Assembly (NCBI GenBank): GCA_049997955.1
Contig: JAEBDY010000002.1
Coordinates: 1 to 64,000 of the forward strand
Source of the DNA: Umezawaea sp049997955
GTDB lineage: Bacteria; Actinomycetota; Actinomycetes; Mycobacteriales; Pseudonocardiaceae
Reading direction: 5' to 3'
DNA length: 64,000 nucleotides
The position numbers were made by a program, and so were the translations under genes. The notes below the pieces were generated by a model. It saw only the letters and a program-made list of their open reading frames with translations. It did not search any database and was not told the DNA's origin. Shown here one piece after another: positions 32,053 through 40,293 of the stretch. Positions within the stretch are counted from its first letter, which is position 1. Every line of letters begins with the position of its first letter.

Positions 32053-33335
32053 CGCACCACCCAGTCACGCGTGCGCGGCATCCCGCTGGTCCCGTTCACG
32101 CTCGGCCGCACAGCGAGGACCTGGTCCACGCCCATCCGCCCCTCCTCGAAGGTCAGCGCCCCACCCGCGAGGTAGAGCCGCCACACCCGCGCCTGGCCCT
32201 CGCCGACCAGCGAGACGACCTCGTCCCACCGCTCCTCCAGCGTCTCGGCCCAGGCGCGCACCGTCCGAACGTAGTGCTCGCGCAGGGCTTCCACATCACG
32301 GATCTCCAGGCCGGCGCGCTCCAGGTGGCCGACCGTCGCGCTGACGGGCCGCATGTGCATGTCCGGCGCCACGTACGACTCGATAAACGCGCCGCCGCCG
32401 GGGGCGTTGGCGCCGCGGGACATCTGCTGGAGCAGCAGCCTCCCCTCGGGCTTCAGCAGCCGGTGCAGGGTGCCTGCGTACTCGGGGTAGTTCTCCTCGC
32501 CGACGTGCTCGCCCATCTCGATCGTGGAGATCGCGTCGAACGGCTCGGCGTCGATCTCCCGGTAGTCCTGGAGCTTGACCGTCACCAGGTCTTCCAACCC
32601 CTCGTCGGCGACGCGCTTCTTGATGTGCGCGTGCTGCTGCCGGGAGATCGTGACGCCGGTGGTGCTGGCGCCGAAGTGCTTCGCCGCGTGGATGATCATC
32701 GACCCCCAGCCGCAGCCGACGTCGAGCATCCGCGTGCCGGGGCCGACGTCCAGCTTGCGGCACACCAGGTCGAGCTTGTCGCGCTGCGCGTCCGCGACCG
32801 TGTACCCGTGACCGTCCGACGTCCAGTACCCGCTGGAGTACGCCATGCTCGGGTCGAGCACGAGCCGGTAGAAGTCGTTGCTCAGGTCGTAGTGGTGCGC
32901 GATGGCCGCCTTGTCGCGGCTGCGGGTGTGCCGCGCGCCGGACAGCCGGGCCTCCTCACCGGGCGCGGCGGGACGCGGGCCGAGCGCGCCGAGGCGCAGC
33001 GCCACCCGTGCCGCGCCCACCAGGTCGGCGGTCTTCGGCTTGCCCACGCGCAGCGCGCCCTGGCGGGCCAGCGCCCAGAACCGGGCAAGGCCGTCGGTCA
33101 GGTCCCCCTCCACGTCCAGCTCCCCCGCCACGTACGCGCGCGCGAGGCCCAGCTCGTTCGGGTTCCACACCAGACGGCGCAGCGCGCGCTTGGACCGGAT
33201 GACCGCCACTGGGCCGTTCGAGGGTCCCGCGCTGCTCCCGTCCCACGCGCGCAGTCCGATCGGGAGGGGCGTTCCGAGCACCTTTTCGACGACAGCAGCA
33301 AGCTGACCTGCTACTCCACCGGTTGCGACCACCAC
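32049..33335 (-). CDS. Cyclopropane-fatty-acyl-phospholipid synthase-like methyltransferase
   Basis: A 428-residue CFA synthase-family protein. The N-terminal lipid-binding domain spans 1-130. RMLDVGCGWGSMIIHAAKHFG is the SAM loop, GVTISRQQHAHIKKRV and YREIDAEPFDAISTIEMGEHVG hold the active-site residues including the Glu that helps bind bicarbonate in CFA synthases. It transfers a methylene or methyl group to unsaturated phospholipid chains at the membrane. Start is GTG 33335 or GTG 33332; the latter sits better (six bases) from AGGAGG. It is translationally coupled to DUF1295. Confidence 0.92.
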   Translation of the reverse strand: MVVATGGVAGQLAAVVEKVLGTPLPIGLRAWDGSSAGPSNGPVAVIRSKRALRRLVWNPNELGLARAYVAGELDVEGDLTDGLARFWALARQGALRVGKPKTADLVGAARVALRLGALGPRPAAPGEEARLSGARHTRSRDKAAIAHHYDLSNDFYRLVLDPSMAYSSGYWTSDGHGYTVADAQRDKLDLVCRKLDVGPGTRMLDVGCGWGSMIIHAAKHFGASTTGVTISRQQHAHIKKRVADEGLEDLVTVKLQDYREIDAEPFDAISTIEMGEHVGEENYPEYAGTLHRLLKPEGRLLLQQMSRGANAPGGGAFIESYVAPDMHMRPVSATVGHLERAGLEIRDVEALREHYVRTVRAWAETLEERWDEVVSLVGEGQARVWRLYLAGGALTFEEGRMGVDQVLAVRPSVNGTSGMPRTRDWVVR

Positions 33336-33464
33336 GAGCCTCCTGTGCCAAGACGGGTAGCTCTAGTTCGGCCCGAGATTGTTTTCGGTTCGGTTCTGAA
33401 CCGCTCACGCGGTCCCCCCGTATTGCTCCATGAAGCGAATGAACGGACGAGGAGGAGTTGAGAA

Positions 33465-34130
33465 GTGATCCGACGTAACCGCATCGCCATCGCCGTTGCA
33501 GGCGGCATGGCAACCGTGCTCGCGCTGGTCATGTGGAGCACCAACGCCGTTGGCGTGCAGGGCACCAACGTGGCTCAGACCGGTTCCGCGGTGGAGGCAG
33601 CTGCCGCGCCGGGTGACTACGGCTACGACGCTCCCGCCGCCGCCCCAGAACAGCCCGCCGCCGGTGCGCAGACCAGCGCCGTCGAGCCCGCCGCCGCAGC
33701 ACCCGAGCAGCCCGCCGCGGCCGCACCCGCGGTCTCGAACATCCGACTGGTCGCCAAGACCGTCGACAAGATGGGCGACGTCGTGCAGGACGGCGACGGT
33801 CGCACGCTCTACCGCTTCGACAAGGACACCCCCAAGCCGCCGGTGTCGAACTGCAACGACGCGTGCGCCGTCACCTGGCCGCCGCTGGTCGTGCCCGCGG
33901 GTTCCACCCCGCAGCTCGAAGGGGTCGACCCCGCGCTCGTCGGCACGCTGAAGCGCGCTGACGGCACCGAGCAGGTCACGATCGACGGTTGGGGCCTGTA
34001 CACGTACTCCAAGGACCCGGGTCCGGGCAAGTGGGCCGGCCAGGGCGTTGGCGGTACCTGGTTCGTGATCCAGCCCAACGGCAAGCGCAACGTCGAGTGC
34101 CTCCCGCCGGGCGTCACGGCCCCCGCGTAG
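33465..34130 (+). CDS. Exported protein with secreted-repeat (PF03640-type) domains
   Basis: A 221-residue exported protein from GTG 33465 (GGAGGA eight bases upstream). A signal or anchor helix spans 8-26, an Ala/Pro/Glu-rich linker 45-90 has two copies of AAAPEQPAA, then come two repeats: DVVQDGDGRTLYRFDKDT...CNDACAVTWPPLVVP and TIDGWGLYTYSKDPGPGKWAGQG...WFVI. The W-P-P and Y-x-Y/F motifs and a Cys pair are family features. Function is unknown; relatives are surface lipoproteins, though no lipobox Cys is seen here. A strong terminator follows. Confidence 0.88.
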   Translation: MIRRNRIAIAVAGGMATVLALVMWSTNAVGVQGTNVAQTGSAVEAAAAPGDYGYDAPAAAPEQPAAGAQTSAVEPAAAAPEQPAAAAPAVSNIRLVAKTVDKMGDVVQDGDGRTLYRFDKDTPKPPVSNCNDACAVTWPPLVVPAGSTPQLEGVDPALVGTLKRADGTEQVTIDGWGLYTYSKDPGPGKWAGQGVGGTWFVIQPNGKRNVECLPPGVTAPA

Positions 34131-34156
34131 CAGTGGGGAACCACCGGTAGAGCGGT

Positions 34157-34188
34157 GAAGCCCGGCCCCGGGGAAGGGGCCGGGCTTC
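34157..34188 (+). terminator. Terminator of the secreted-repeat gene
   Basis: A perfect 13-bp stem (34157-34169 with 34176-34188) and six-base loop, 26 bases after the stop codon. Confidence 0.85.
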
Positions 34189-34242
34189 AGTGCACGACCG
34201 GTGACAGGACTTGCCGCTCATTCGCTTCGCGGTGAGTAATGA

Positions 34243-34280
34243 CGAGAACGGCCCCCCGCACCCGCGGGGGGCCGTTCTCG
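34243..34280 (-). terminator. Terminator of gcvT-glyA
   Basis: A perfect 17-bp stem (34243-34259 with 34264-34280) and four-base loop, 16 bases past the glyA stop. It is followed on the minus strand by TCATTAC. It could act from both sides. Confidence 0.88.
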
Positions 34281-34296
34281 TTGGTGGGACCGGGTG

Positions 34297-35562
34297 TCAG
34301 AGGGTCGGGTAGAGCGGGTGCTTGGCGGCCAGCACCTCGACGCGCGACCGCAGCTCCGCGAGGTCCGGGTCGGCCAGCAGCGCGGCGACGATGATGTCCG
34401 CCACCTCGACGAAGTCCGCCTCGCCGAAGCCGCGGGTGGCCAGGGCGGGCGTGCCGACGCGCAGGCCGGAGGTGACCATCGGCGGGCGCGGGTCGTTCGG
34501 GACCGCGTTGCGGTTGACCGTGATCCCGACCTGGTGCAGGCGGTCCTCCGCCTGCTTGCCGTCCAGTTCGGACGCGACGAGGTCGACGAGCACCAGGTGC
34601 ACGTCCGTGCCGCCGGTGAGCACCTTGATGCCCGCGGCCGAGGCGTCGGCCTGGGTCAGCCGGTTCGCGAGGATCTTCGCGCCCTCGACGGTGCGGCGCT
34701 GGCGGTCGGCGAACTCCGGGCTGGCGGCGTGCTTGAAGGCCACGGCCTTGCCCGCGATCACGTGCTCCAGCGGACCGCCCTGCTGGCCGGGGAACACCGC
34801 CGAGTTGACCTTCTTCGCGATGTCCGCGTCGTTGGACAGGATCACGCCGCCGCGGGGACCGCCGAGGGTCTTGTGCGTGGTCGTCGTGGTCACGTGCGCG
34901 TGCGGCACCGGGCTGGGGTGCAGACCGGCGGCGACCAGGCCCGCGAAGTGGGCCATGTCGACCATCAGGAACGCGCCGACGGAGTCCGCGATCCGGCGGA
35001 ACTCCGCGAAGTCCAGCTGACGGGGGTACGCCGACCAGCCCGCGACGATCAGCTTCGGCTGGTGCTCCACGGCGAGGCGCTCGACCTCGGCCATGTCGAC
35101 CAGACCGTCCGAATCGGACACGTGGTACGGCACCACGTTGTACAGCTTGCCGGAGAAGTTGATCCGCATGCCGTGCGTCAGGTGACCGCCGTGCGCCAGG
35201 TCGAGGCCCAGGATCGTGTCACCGGTGTTCAGCAGCGCGAACATCGCGGCGGCGTTCGCCTGCGCGCCGGAGTGCGGCTGCACGTTGGCGAAGCCCGCGC
35301 CGAACAGCTCCTTGATCCGCGCGATGGCCAGCCGCTCGACGACGTCGACGTTCTCGCAGCCGCCGTAGTAGCGGCGGCCGGGGTAGCCCTCCGCGTACTT
35401 GTTGGTGAGCACCGACCCCTGGGCTTCGAGGACCGACACGGGGGTGAAGTTCTCCGAAGCGATCATCTCCAGCGTGTTCTGCTGGCGGGCGAGCTCGGCG
35501 GCGACGGCTTCCGCCACCTCCGGGTCGAACTCCGCGAGGGAGGAGTTGAAGTGGTCCGACAT
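34297..35562 (-). CDS. glyA: Serine hydroxymethyltransferase
   Basis: A 421-residue GlyA. Family blocks: ENFTPVSVLEAQGSVLTNKYAEGYPGRRYYGG, NVQPHSGAQANAA, GLDLAHGGHLTHG, VDMAHFAGLVAAG, and VTTTTHKTLGGPRGG with the PLP lysine. It converts serine plus tetrahydrofolate to glycine plus methylene-THF in the cytosol. ATG 35562 has GGGAG five to six bases upstream. It lies 20 bases after gcvT under the same glycine riboswitch, so glycine controls both its cleavage and its interconversion. Confidence 0.97.
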   Translation of the reverse strand: MSDHFNSSLAEFDPEVAEAVAAELARQQNTLEMIASENFTPVSVLEAQGSVLTNKYAEGYPGRRYYGGCENVDVVERLAIARIKELFGAGFANVQPHSGAQANAAAMFALLNTGDTILGLDLAHGGHLTHGMRINFSGKLYNVVPYHVSDSDGLVDMAEVERLAVEHQPKLIVAGWSAYPRQLDFAEFRRIADSVGAFLMVDMAHFAGLVAAGLHPSPVPHAHVTTTTTHKTLGGPRGGVILSNDADIAKKVNSAVFPGQQGGPLEHVIAGKAVAFKHAASPEFADRQRRTVEGAKILANRLTQADASAAGIKVLTGGTDVHLVLVDLVASELDGKQAEDRLHQVGITVNRNAVPNDPRPPMVTSGLRVGTPALATRGFGEADFVEVADIIVAALLADPDLAELRSRVEVLAAKHPLYPTL

Positions 35563-35582
35563 GTGGTCTCCCTTGGGACGGA

Positions 35583-36683
35583 TCAGTTGGCGCGCTTGTA
35601 GAACGGCAGTGCGACGACCTCGACGGGCTCCTGCCTGCCCCGGACGTCGACCGCCAGCTTGGTGCCGGGCTCGGCGCTGCCCTTGGCCACGTAGGCCATC
35701 GCGACCGAGTACCCGAGCGTCGGGGAGAGGGCGCCGCTGGTGATCTCGCCGACCACGGCCCCGTCCGCGTCGAGCACGGTGTAGCCGTGCCTCGGCGCCC
35801 GGCGGCCCTCGGCCCTGAGCCCGACGAGCGTGGTGTCCACACCGGACTCCGCGACCTCCGCCAGCGCGTCACGGCCGATGAAGTCGCCGGGCTTGTCGAG
35901 CTTCACGACCCGGCCGAGGTTGGCGTGGTACGGGGTGCGGGCGGTGCTCAGTTCGTTGCCGTACAACGGCATCCCGGCCTCGAGCCGCAGCGTGTCGCGG
36001 CAGCCGAGCCCGGCGGGCCGCAGGTCGTGCGCCTTGCCTGCCTCCAGCAGCGCCGCCCAGACCGCGGGAGCACCGGCCGGGGGCACGAACAGCTCGAAGC
36101 CGTCCTCGCCCGTGTAGCCCGTCCTGGCCAGCAGCACCGGCGTGCCCGCGACCTCGGTCCGGTAGGAGGCGTAGTACTTCACCGTCGCCAGGTCGGTCGG
36201 CGTGAGGCCCGCCAGGATCGCCGTCGAGTTCGGCCCCTGCACGGCGAGCAGCGCGTAGTCCGCCGACCGGTCGACGACGGTCGTGTCGAAGTCCTCCGCC
36301 CGCGCGACCAGCTCGCCGAACACCAGCTCGGCGTTGGAGGCGTTGGCGACGACGAGGTACTCGAGTTCACCCAGTCGGTACACGATCAGGTCGTCCAGCA
36401 CACCGCCGTCGGCCTGGGTGATCATCGTGTAGCGGGCGCGGCCGACGCCGATCGCGGAGCTGTGGCCCACCAGCGCGTGGTCCAGCGCGGCGCCCGCCTC
36501 CGGGCCGGTCAGCACGATCTCGCCCATGTGCGTCAGGTCGAACAGCCCCGCGGACTTGCGGACCGCGTGGTGCTCGGCCAGTTCGCTGTCGTAGCGCAGC
36601 GGCATCCGCCAGCCCGCGAAGTCGGTGAACATGGCGCCCAGGGCCTCGTGCTCGGCGTGCAGCGGCGTCCGACGGCTTTCCAT
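35583..36683 (-). CDS. gcvT: Glycine cleavage system aminomethyltransferase (T protein)
   Basis: A 366-residue GcvT beginning MESRRTPLHAEHEALGA, the usual N-terminus, with GGAGG ten bases upstream. GWRMPLRY, FDLTHMGEI, YTMITQADGGVLDD, GYTGEDGFEL and RDTLRLEAGMPLYGNEL are family blocks around the folate site. A second in-frame ATG at 36776, just after the riboswitch, also has a strong GAGGAG eight bases upstream and would add 31 Pro/Ala-rich residues. I keep the conserved start. It passes the methylene group from H protein to THF. No gcvP or gcvH is in the window. Confidence 0.93.
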   Translation of the reverse strand: MESRRTPLHAEHEALGAMFTDFAGWRMPLRYDSELAEHHAVRKSAGLFDLTHMGEIVLTGPEAGAALDHALVGHSSAIGVGRARYTMITQADGGVLDDLIVYRLGELEYLVVANASNAELVFGELVARAEDFDTTVVDRSADYALLAVQGPNSTAILAGLTPTDLATVKYYASYRTEVAGTPVLLARTGYTGEDGFELFVPPAGAPAVWAALLEAGKAHDLRPAGLGCRDTLRLEAGMPLYGNELSTARTPYHANLGRVVKLDKPGDFIGRDALAEVAESGVDTTLVGLRAEGRRAPRHGYTVLDADGAVVGEITSGALSPTLGYSVAMAYVAKGSAEPGTKLAVDVRGRQEPVEVVALPFYKRAN

Positions 36684-36799
36684 CTGGGTTGGTCCTCCCT
36701 GGTGGGCGTGCTCAACGGCCGACGGCCGCGCGGACGCGGCTGGTCGACCGGCGGCGGGCAGGTGGAACACGGTCATCGGCGAGACTCCTCACTAGAGAG

Positions 36800-36985
36800 C
36801 GAGCCTCCCCCTCTGTCATGAGCCTGAGAGCTTCGTCGCGCGAACGCGACTTGCACCGTGGGCGAGGCGCACGGGTGCGCCTGCTTTTCAGAGTTGCCTG
36901 CGTCGCGCGGTACCTGTGCCTGAGAGATTCCGGGGAGGAGTTGCTCCTTCGGCGCCCCTTGCGGGGACTCTTCCGCGCGCCATCG
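36800..36985 (-). promoter_or_regulatory. Tandem-type glycine riboswitch upstream of gcvT-glyA
   Basis: On the minus strand the 5' aptamer (about 36883-36980) shows the family signature: a GGAAGAGTCC start, CGCCGAAGGAGCAA, GGAATCTCTCAGGCA, GCAGGC, and a closing ACTCTGAAAAGC that pairs with the start. A shorter second aptamer (about 36805-36872) has CGACGAAGCTCTCAGGCTCATGACAGAGG closed by GCCTC/GAGGC. In actinobacteria such elements usually switch gcv genes on with glycine. The 110-base segment to the conserved gcvT start contains an additional ATG with its own ribosome site. Confidence 0.9.
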
Positions 36986-37012
36986 ACGGCCGTGTTCAGT
37001 TGATACCGCCAG

Positions 37013-37042
37013 ACGCTATTCGCCTGCCGGGGCGCAGGTCAA
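37013..37042 (-). promoter_or_regulatory. Promoter of the riboswitch-gcvT-glyA transcript
   Basis: TTGACC (37042-37037) and TAGCGT (37018-37013) are separated by 18 bases on the minus strand. Transcription would begin near 37005, about 20 bases before the first aptamer. Confidence 0.7.
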
Positions 37043-37053
37043 CAGGGGTCGCC

Positions 37054-37356
37054 TCACAGTGGGACGCCCTCCCGGACGCGCTCGACCACCTTGCGCTCCG
37101 CGTAGAACGACAGGAACGGGATCGTGCCCGCGAGCAGCACCAGGATCGTGCCCTTGATGGACCACCGGGACTTGAGCCCGAGGTCGACGGCGATCACCAG
37201 GTAGATGGCGTAGAGGAAGCCGTGCACCGGACCGACGAGCTTGATCATGCCGGTCGAGTCGCCGACGTACTTGAACAGCATCGCCACGACCAGCAGCAAC
37301 AACCCGATACCGACCACGTAGGCCATGAACCTGAACCGGTTCAACGCACCGCTCAT
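37054..37356 (-). CDS. DUF3817 small integral membrane protein
   Basis: A 100-residue protein with three membrane helices (about 11-30, 42-58 and 65-85); VGPVHGFLYAIYLVIAVDLGLKSRW is the DUF3817 core. Members are widespread in actinobacteria with no known function. Start ATG 37356 lies 26 bases downstream of another small membrane-protein gene, likely one transcript. The gcvT promoter begins just past its stop, so its termination region overlaps that promoter. Confidence 0.85.
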   Translation of the reverse strand: MSGALNRFRFMAYVVGIGLLLLVVAMLFKYVGDSTGMIKLVGPVHGFLYAIYLVIAVDLGLKSRWSIKGTILVLLAGTIPFLSFYAERKVVERVREGVPL

Positions 37357-37381
37357 CGCCCGTCCGACCGCCTTCGTTCCG

Positions 37382-37735
37382 CTAGTGCTGGTCCCGCGCG
37401 TGCAACTCGGCGAGGTAGCGGTTGTAGACCGCGAGCTCGTCGTCGGAGTCCACGGCGGGTGCCCTGACGGCGTCAACGGTAACGACAGGCGTGGGCGCGA
37501 CCACGGGCGGCTCGGCTTTGCGCTGGGCGTCGAGCTTGCGGATGCGCCAGACCATGAAGGCCGGGAAGAGTCCGAACAGCGGCCACTGCAGCACGTAGCC
37601 GAGGTTCTGGAAGGTCCCGCTGGCGGAGGAGAACCTCGTCCACTGCCACCAGGCGAGACCGCAACAGCCCACCAGCGCGACCACGCACACGAGTGCGATA
37701 GCCAGTCGCTGGGAGGTGATCGGGCCGCCGGACAC
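37382..37735 (-). CDS. Small two-helix membrane protein
   Basis: A 117-residue protein with helices at about 10-29 and 46-62, then a cytosolic Pro/Val linker and a charged C-terminus ending DDELAVYNRYLAELHARDQH. Proteins of this build (two helices, terminal YNRYLAEL) sit beside DUF3817 genes in related actinomycetes. Start GTG 37735 has no clear ribosome site. Function unknown. Confidence 0.75.
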   Translation of the reverse strand: MSGGPITSQRLAIALVCVVALVGCCGLAWWQWTRFSSASGTFQNLGYVLQWPLFGLFPAFMVWRIRKLDAQRKAEPPVVAPTPVVTVDAVRAPAVDSDDELAVYNRYLAELHARDQH

Positions 37736-37842
37736 ACGTCAAAGCTAGCACCGGCGGTACTGCGGTTGGAGGTCCAGGGCCGGGTGACCCAAGGGTTGGG
37801 GCTCCACTCGGAGCCCACTCCCGTATCCGGACCGCCGACCTC

Positions 37843-38334
37843 CTAGGCCACGCCGTCCCGGCGCTGCCGCTGCAGCCTGGCGACGCACCACGCCGCCGCA
37901 CTGCCCCGACGCAGGTGCTGGAGCACCGTCATCGGACCGAGTCGACGACCGAGGTCGGCGGGCAGGAGCCCGGCCACCCGGTAGTCCAGAGCGCGCTGGT
38001 CCAGCGGGCTGATGCCCGCGTCCCACCACTGCTCCGCCTCGGCGAGGTCGCCCACGAGCTGCCAGTAGCTCGCCGCCGCCTCCAGGAGGACCTCGGGCAC
38101 CTCGGGCGCCCTCCTCCTCATCGCCGCCACGTAAGCGGGGCTGGCCGACTCGACCCGCACCACTCCCCGTGGACCACCGTTCGCCCGCTGGGAGGGGATC
38201 CCCGGTGACGCGCTGGGTGGTGCCTCCGCCAGCCAGGCGTTCTTGATCCGGTTCACCTCCTGCATCTCAGCGTCGTCCGACCGCTCCGCCGCCCACTGCC
38301 TAAGCAGTTCGTCGACTCCGGAGTCCTCGACCAT
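37843..38334 (-). CDS. Hypothetical helical protein
   Basis: A 163-residue protein of unrecognised family. ATG 38334 has GGGAGG five bases upstream, which supports a real gene. Residues 1-35 are an acidic helix, 40-65 a Pro/Ser/Gly linker, and 66-163 helical with EVLLEAAASYWQLVGDLAEAEQWWDAG and LDYRVAGLLPADLGRRLGPMTVLQHLRRG. No signal peptide or membrane span. It stands 108 bases upstream of the small membrane protein gene on the same strand. Confidence 0.65.
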   Translation of the reverse strand: MVEDSGVDELLRQWAAERSDDAEMQEVNRIKNAWLAEAPPSASPGIPSQRANGGPRGVVRVESASPAYVAAMRRRAPEVPEVLLEAAASYWQLVGDLAEAEQWWDAGISPLDQRALDYRVAGLLPADLGRRLGPMTVLQHLRRGSAAAWCVARLQRQRRDGVA

Positions 38335-38511
38335 TTGTGCCTCCCTGGGGTCGAAGATCAGCCAATGCAGCGCACCGTATTCAAGGGTTCGGGAGATCGC
38401 TAGACCCTTGTTTGTCGATAACCCCGTTACCAGGGTGTTATAGCCCCTATTCCACCCATAAGGTCCAACGCTCGACGCGTCATGTCACCGTGGGTGATGA
38501 CTTGTGAGCAG

Positions 38512-38545
38512 GTCTCGCGGCCCAGCGCGGAGCGGGCCGCGAGAC
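38512..38545 (-). terminator. Terminator of the 53-residue membrane protein gene
   Basis: A perfect 12-bp stem (38512-38523 with 38534-38545) and ten-base loop, 33 bases past the stop of the small gene. Confidence 0.75.
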
Positions 38546-38577
38546 ACGGGAGGGCGGGTGGGACGAGCCCCGGAGGG

Positions 38578-38739
38578 CTAGGCGAAGAGGCTCCGGAAGA
38601 ACGTGATGATCGCTTCGGCTCCCTCGCGCAACCAGGCGAGGACCTGCGAGACCGCGTCAGCGGACTCCACCGGGCGGGTGATCAGGAGGAACAGCACCAG
38701 CGCGACCGCCGCCAGCACGACCACCTTCTTCGTGTTCAC
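38578..38739 (-). CDS. 53-residue membrane protein
   Basis: A short gene starting at GTG 38739 with GGAG nine to ten bases upstream: a basic start (VNTKK), one hydrophobic helix VVVLAAVALVLFLLITRP, and an amphipathic C-terminal helix (VSQVLAWLREGAEAIITFFRSLF). Composition, ribosome site and terminator argue that it is real. It resembles small conserved membrane peptides seen in related actinomycetes; function unknown. The amphipathic helix could bind the membrane surface. Confidence 0.7.
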   Translation of the reverse strand: MNTKKVVVLAAVALVLFLLITRPVESADAVSQVLAWLREGAEAIITFFRSLFA

Positions 38740-39135
38740 GTCAAGCCACTCCGTCCGCTCAGGTACGCGCGACGGCCTTCGGTGACCGCCGGACGCACGC
38801 CGTGTCACCCGACATGCTCCCCCATTCACCCGGATGATGAACGTCGAACACGCACGCCGCGCCCGTCCGGCCCTGAGATCGACCGCTTGAGACGCTGGAG
38901 GGGTGTCGGCATCACCCGAATGGCCGCTCAAGGACCAGTCCTGAGGGGACGATGACCTGGGTACGGGCGTCTCGTCCGACAACCCCCAGCTAGAGCACCG
39001 AGGTACTTGCGAACCATCAGCACACCCCGAGGATCCCGCCAGCGCCCCGAGCGCCGCTCGGTGAGCACTCTGCGTGATCACTGTGTTTCAGTGCCGTGAT
39101 TCTTTCCCGGCGGTATTTCGCTGCCCATTTATTGA
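38740..39135. other. Intergenic region, no gene seen
   Basis: About 395 bases between the small membrane gene and the racemase gene. Neither strand shows a frame with both a ribosome site and normal codon bias. A lower-GC stretch (39070-39140) borders the racemase stop. No RNA gene was recognised. Confidence 0.4.
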
Positions 39136-40266
39136 TCAGCCAATAACTCCGGTCCGACGCAGTTCCGTAATCTCGATGTCGGCGAGACCGAGCTCCTCGA
39201 GTACTTCGTTCGTGTGCTTTCCGGCCCGTACGGGTGGCTGGGGTCGACCGGCAGGAGTGCGGTCGAACCGGGGAGCGGGCGCGGGCAGCGCCACCCCGTC
39301 CACGTCGAGGAACACCCCGCGCGCGATGTTGTGCGGGTGCGCGGGCGCCTCACCGGGTTCGAGCACGGGCACCAGGCACGCGTCGGTGCCCGCCGCGAGC
39401 TCAGCCCACTCGTCCCTGGTCTTCGTCGCGACCGCCGCCGCGATGTGTTCCCGCAGCTCAGGCCAGTTCGCCGGGTCGTGCCGGTTCGGCAGCTCCGGCA
39501 ACCCCAGCACGGTGACCAGCTCCGCGAAGAACCTCTCCTCCAGGGCGCCGATGCTGACGTACCGGCCGTCGGACGCGCGGTAGACGTCGTAGAACGGCGC
39601 GCCGCCGTCCAGCAGGTTCGTGCCGCGCTCGCCCTTCTCGCCGCCCGCCGCGCGCATCCCGTGCAGGAACGTGGTGAGCAGCGCCGCGCCCTCGACCATC
39701 GCCGCGTCCACGACCTGGCCGCGCCCGGACCGCTCCCGCTCGTACAGCGCGGCGAGCACGCCCATCGCCAGCAGCAGGCCACCACCGCCGAAGTCGCCGA
39801 GCAGGTTCAGCGGCACGGTCGGGGCCTCGCCCGCTCGACCGATGGGCTCCAGCGCGCCCGCGAGGGCGATGTAGTTGATGTCGTGGCCCGCGCGCTCGGC
39901 GAGCGGCCCGTCCTGCCCCCAGCCGGTCATCCGGCCGTAGACCAGCGTCGGGTTGCGGGCCAGGCACTGCGCCGGGCCGATGCCGAGCCGTTCGGTCACG
40001 CCGGGCCGGAAGCCCTCGATCAGCACGTCGGCGTGGTCGACCAGGCGCAGCACCAGCGCCGCGCCCTCCGGCGTGCGGATGTCGATGCCGACCGACCGCC
40101 TGCCGCGGCCCAGCGGGTCGCCCGGCACCGCGCCGGGGTCGCCGCCGATCCGGTCCACCCTGATGACGTCCGCGCCGAGGTCGGCGAGCACCATCGCGCC
40201 GAACGGCGCGGGCGCGAGCCCGGCCAGTTCGACGATCCGCAGCCCGGCCAGTGGTCCCTGCTTCAT
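39136..40266 (-). CDS. Alpha-methylacyl-CoA racemase (CoA-transferase family III)
   Basis: A 376-residue family III CaiB/BaiF-type protein of the racemase branch. LADLGADVIRVDRIGGD, MTGWGQDGPLAERAGHDINYIALAGAL with the catalytic His, and LLGDFGGGGLLLAMG with the catalytic Asp match mycobacterial Mcr. It epimerises 2-methyl branched acyl-CoAs so that they can enter beta-oxidation. It lies 27 bases downstream of the acyl-CoA dehydrogenase gene, forming a two-gene operon. Confidence 0.92.
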   Translation of the reverse strand: MKQGPLAGLRIVELAGLAPAPFGAMVLADLGADVIRVDRIGGDPGAVPGDPLGRGRRSVGIDIRTPEGAALVLRLVDHADVLIEGFRPGVTERLGIGPAQCLARNPTLVYGRMTGWGQDGPLAERAGHDINYIALAGALEPIGRAGEAPTVPLNLLGDFGGGGLLLAMGVLAALYERERSGRGQVVDAAMVEGAALLTTFLHGMRAAGGEKGERGTNLLDGGAPFYDVYRASDGRYVSIGALEERFFAELVTVLGLPELPNRHDPANWPELREHIAAAVATKTRDEWAELAAGTDACLVPVLEPGEAPAHPHNIARGVFLDVDGVALPAPAPRFDRTPAGRPQPPVRAGKHTNEVLEELGLADIEITELRRTGVIG

Positions 40267-40293
40267 GGTTCTCCCCTGTTCCGCGAAGACCCG

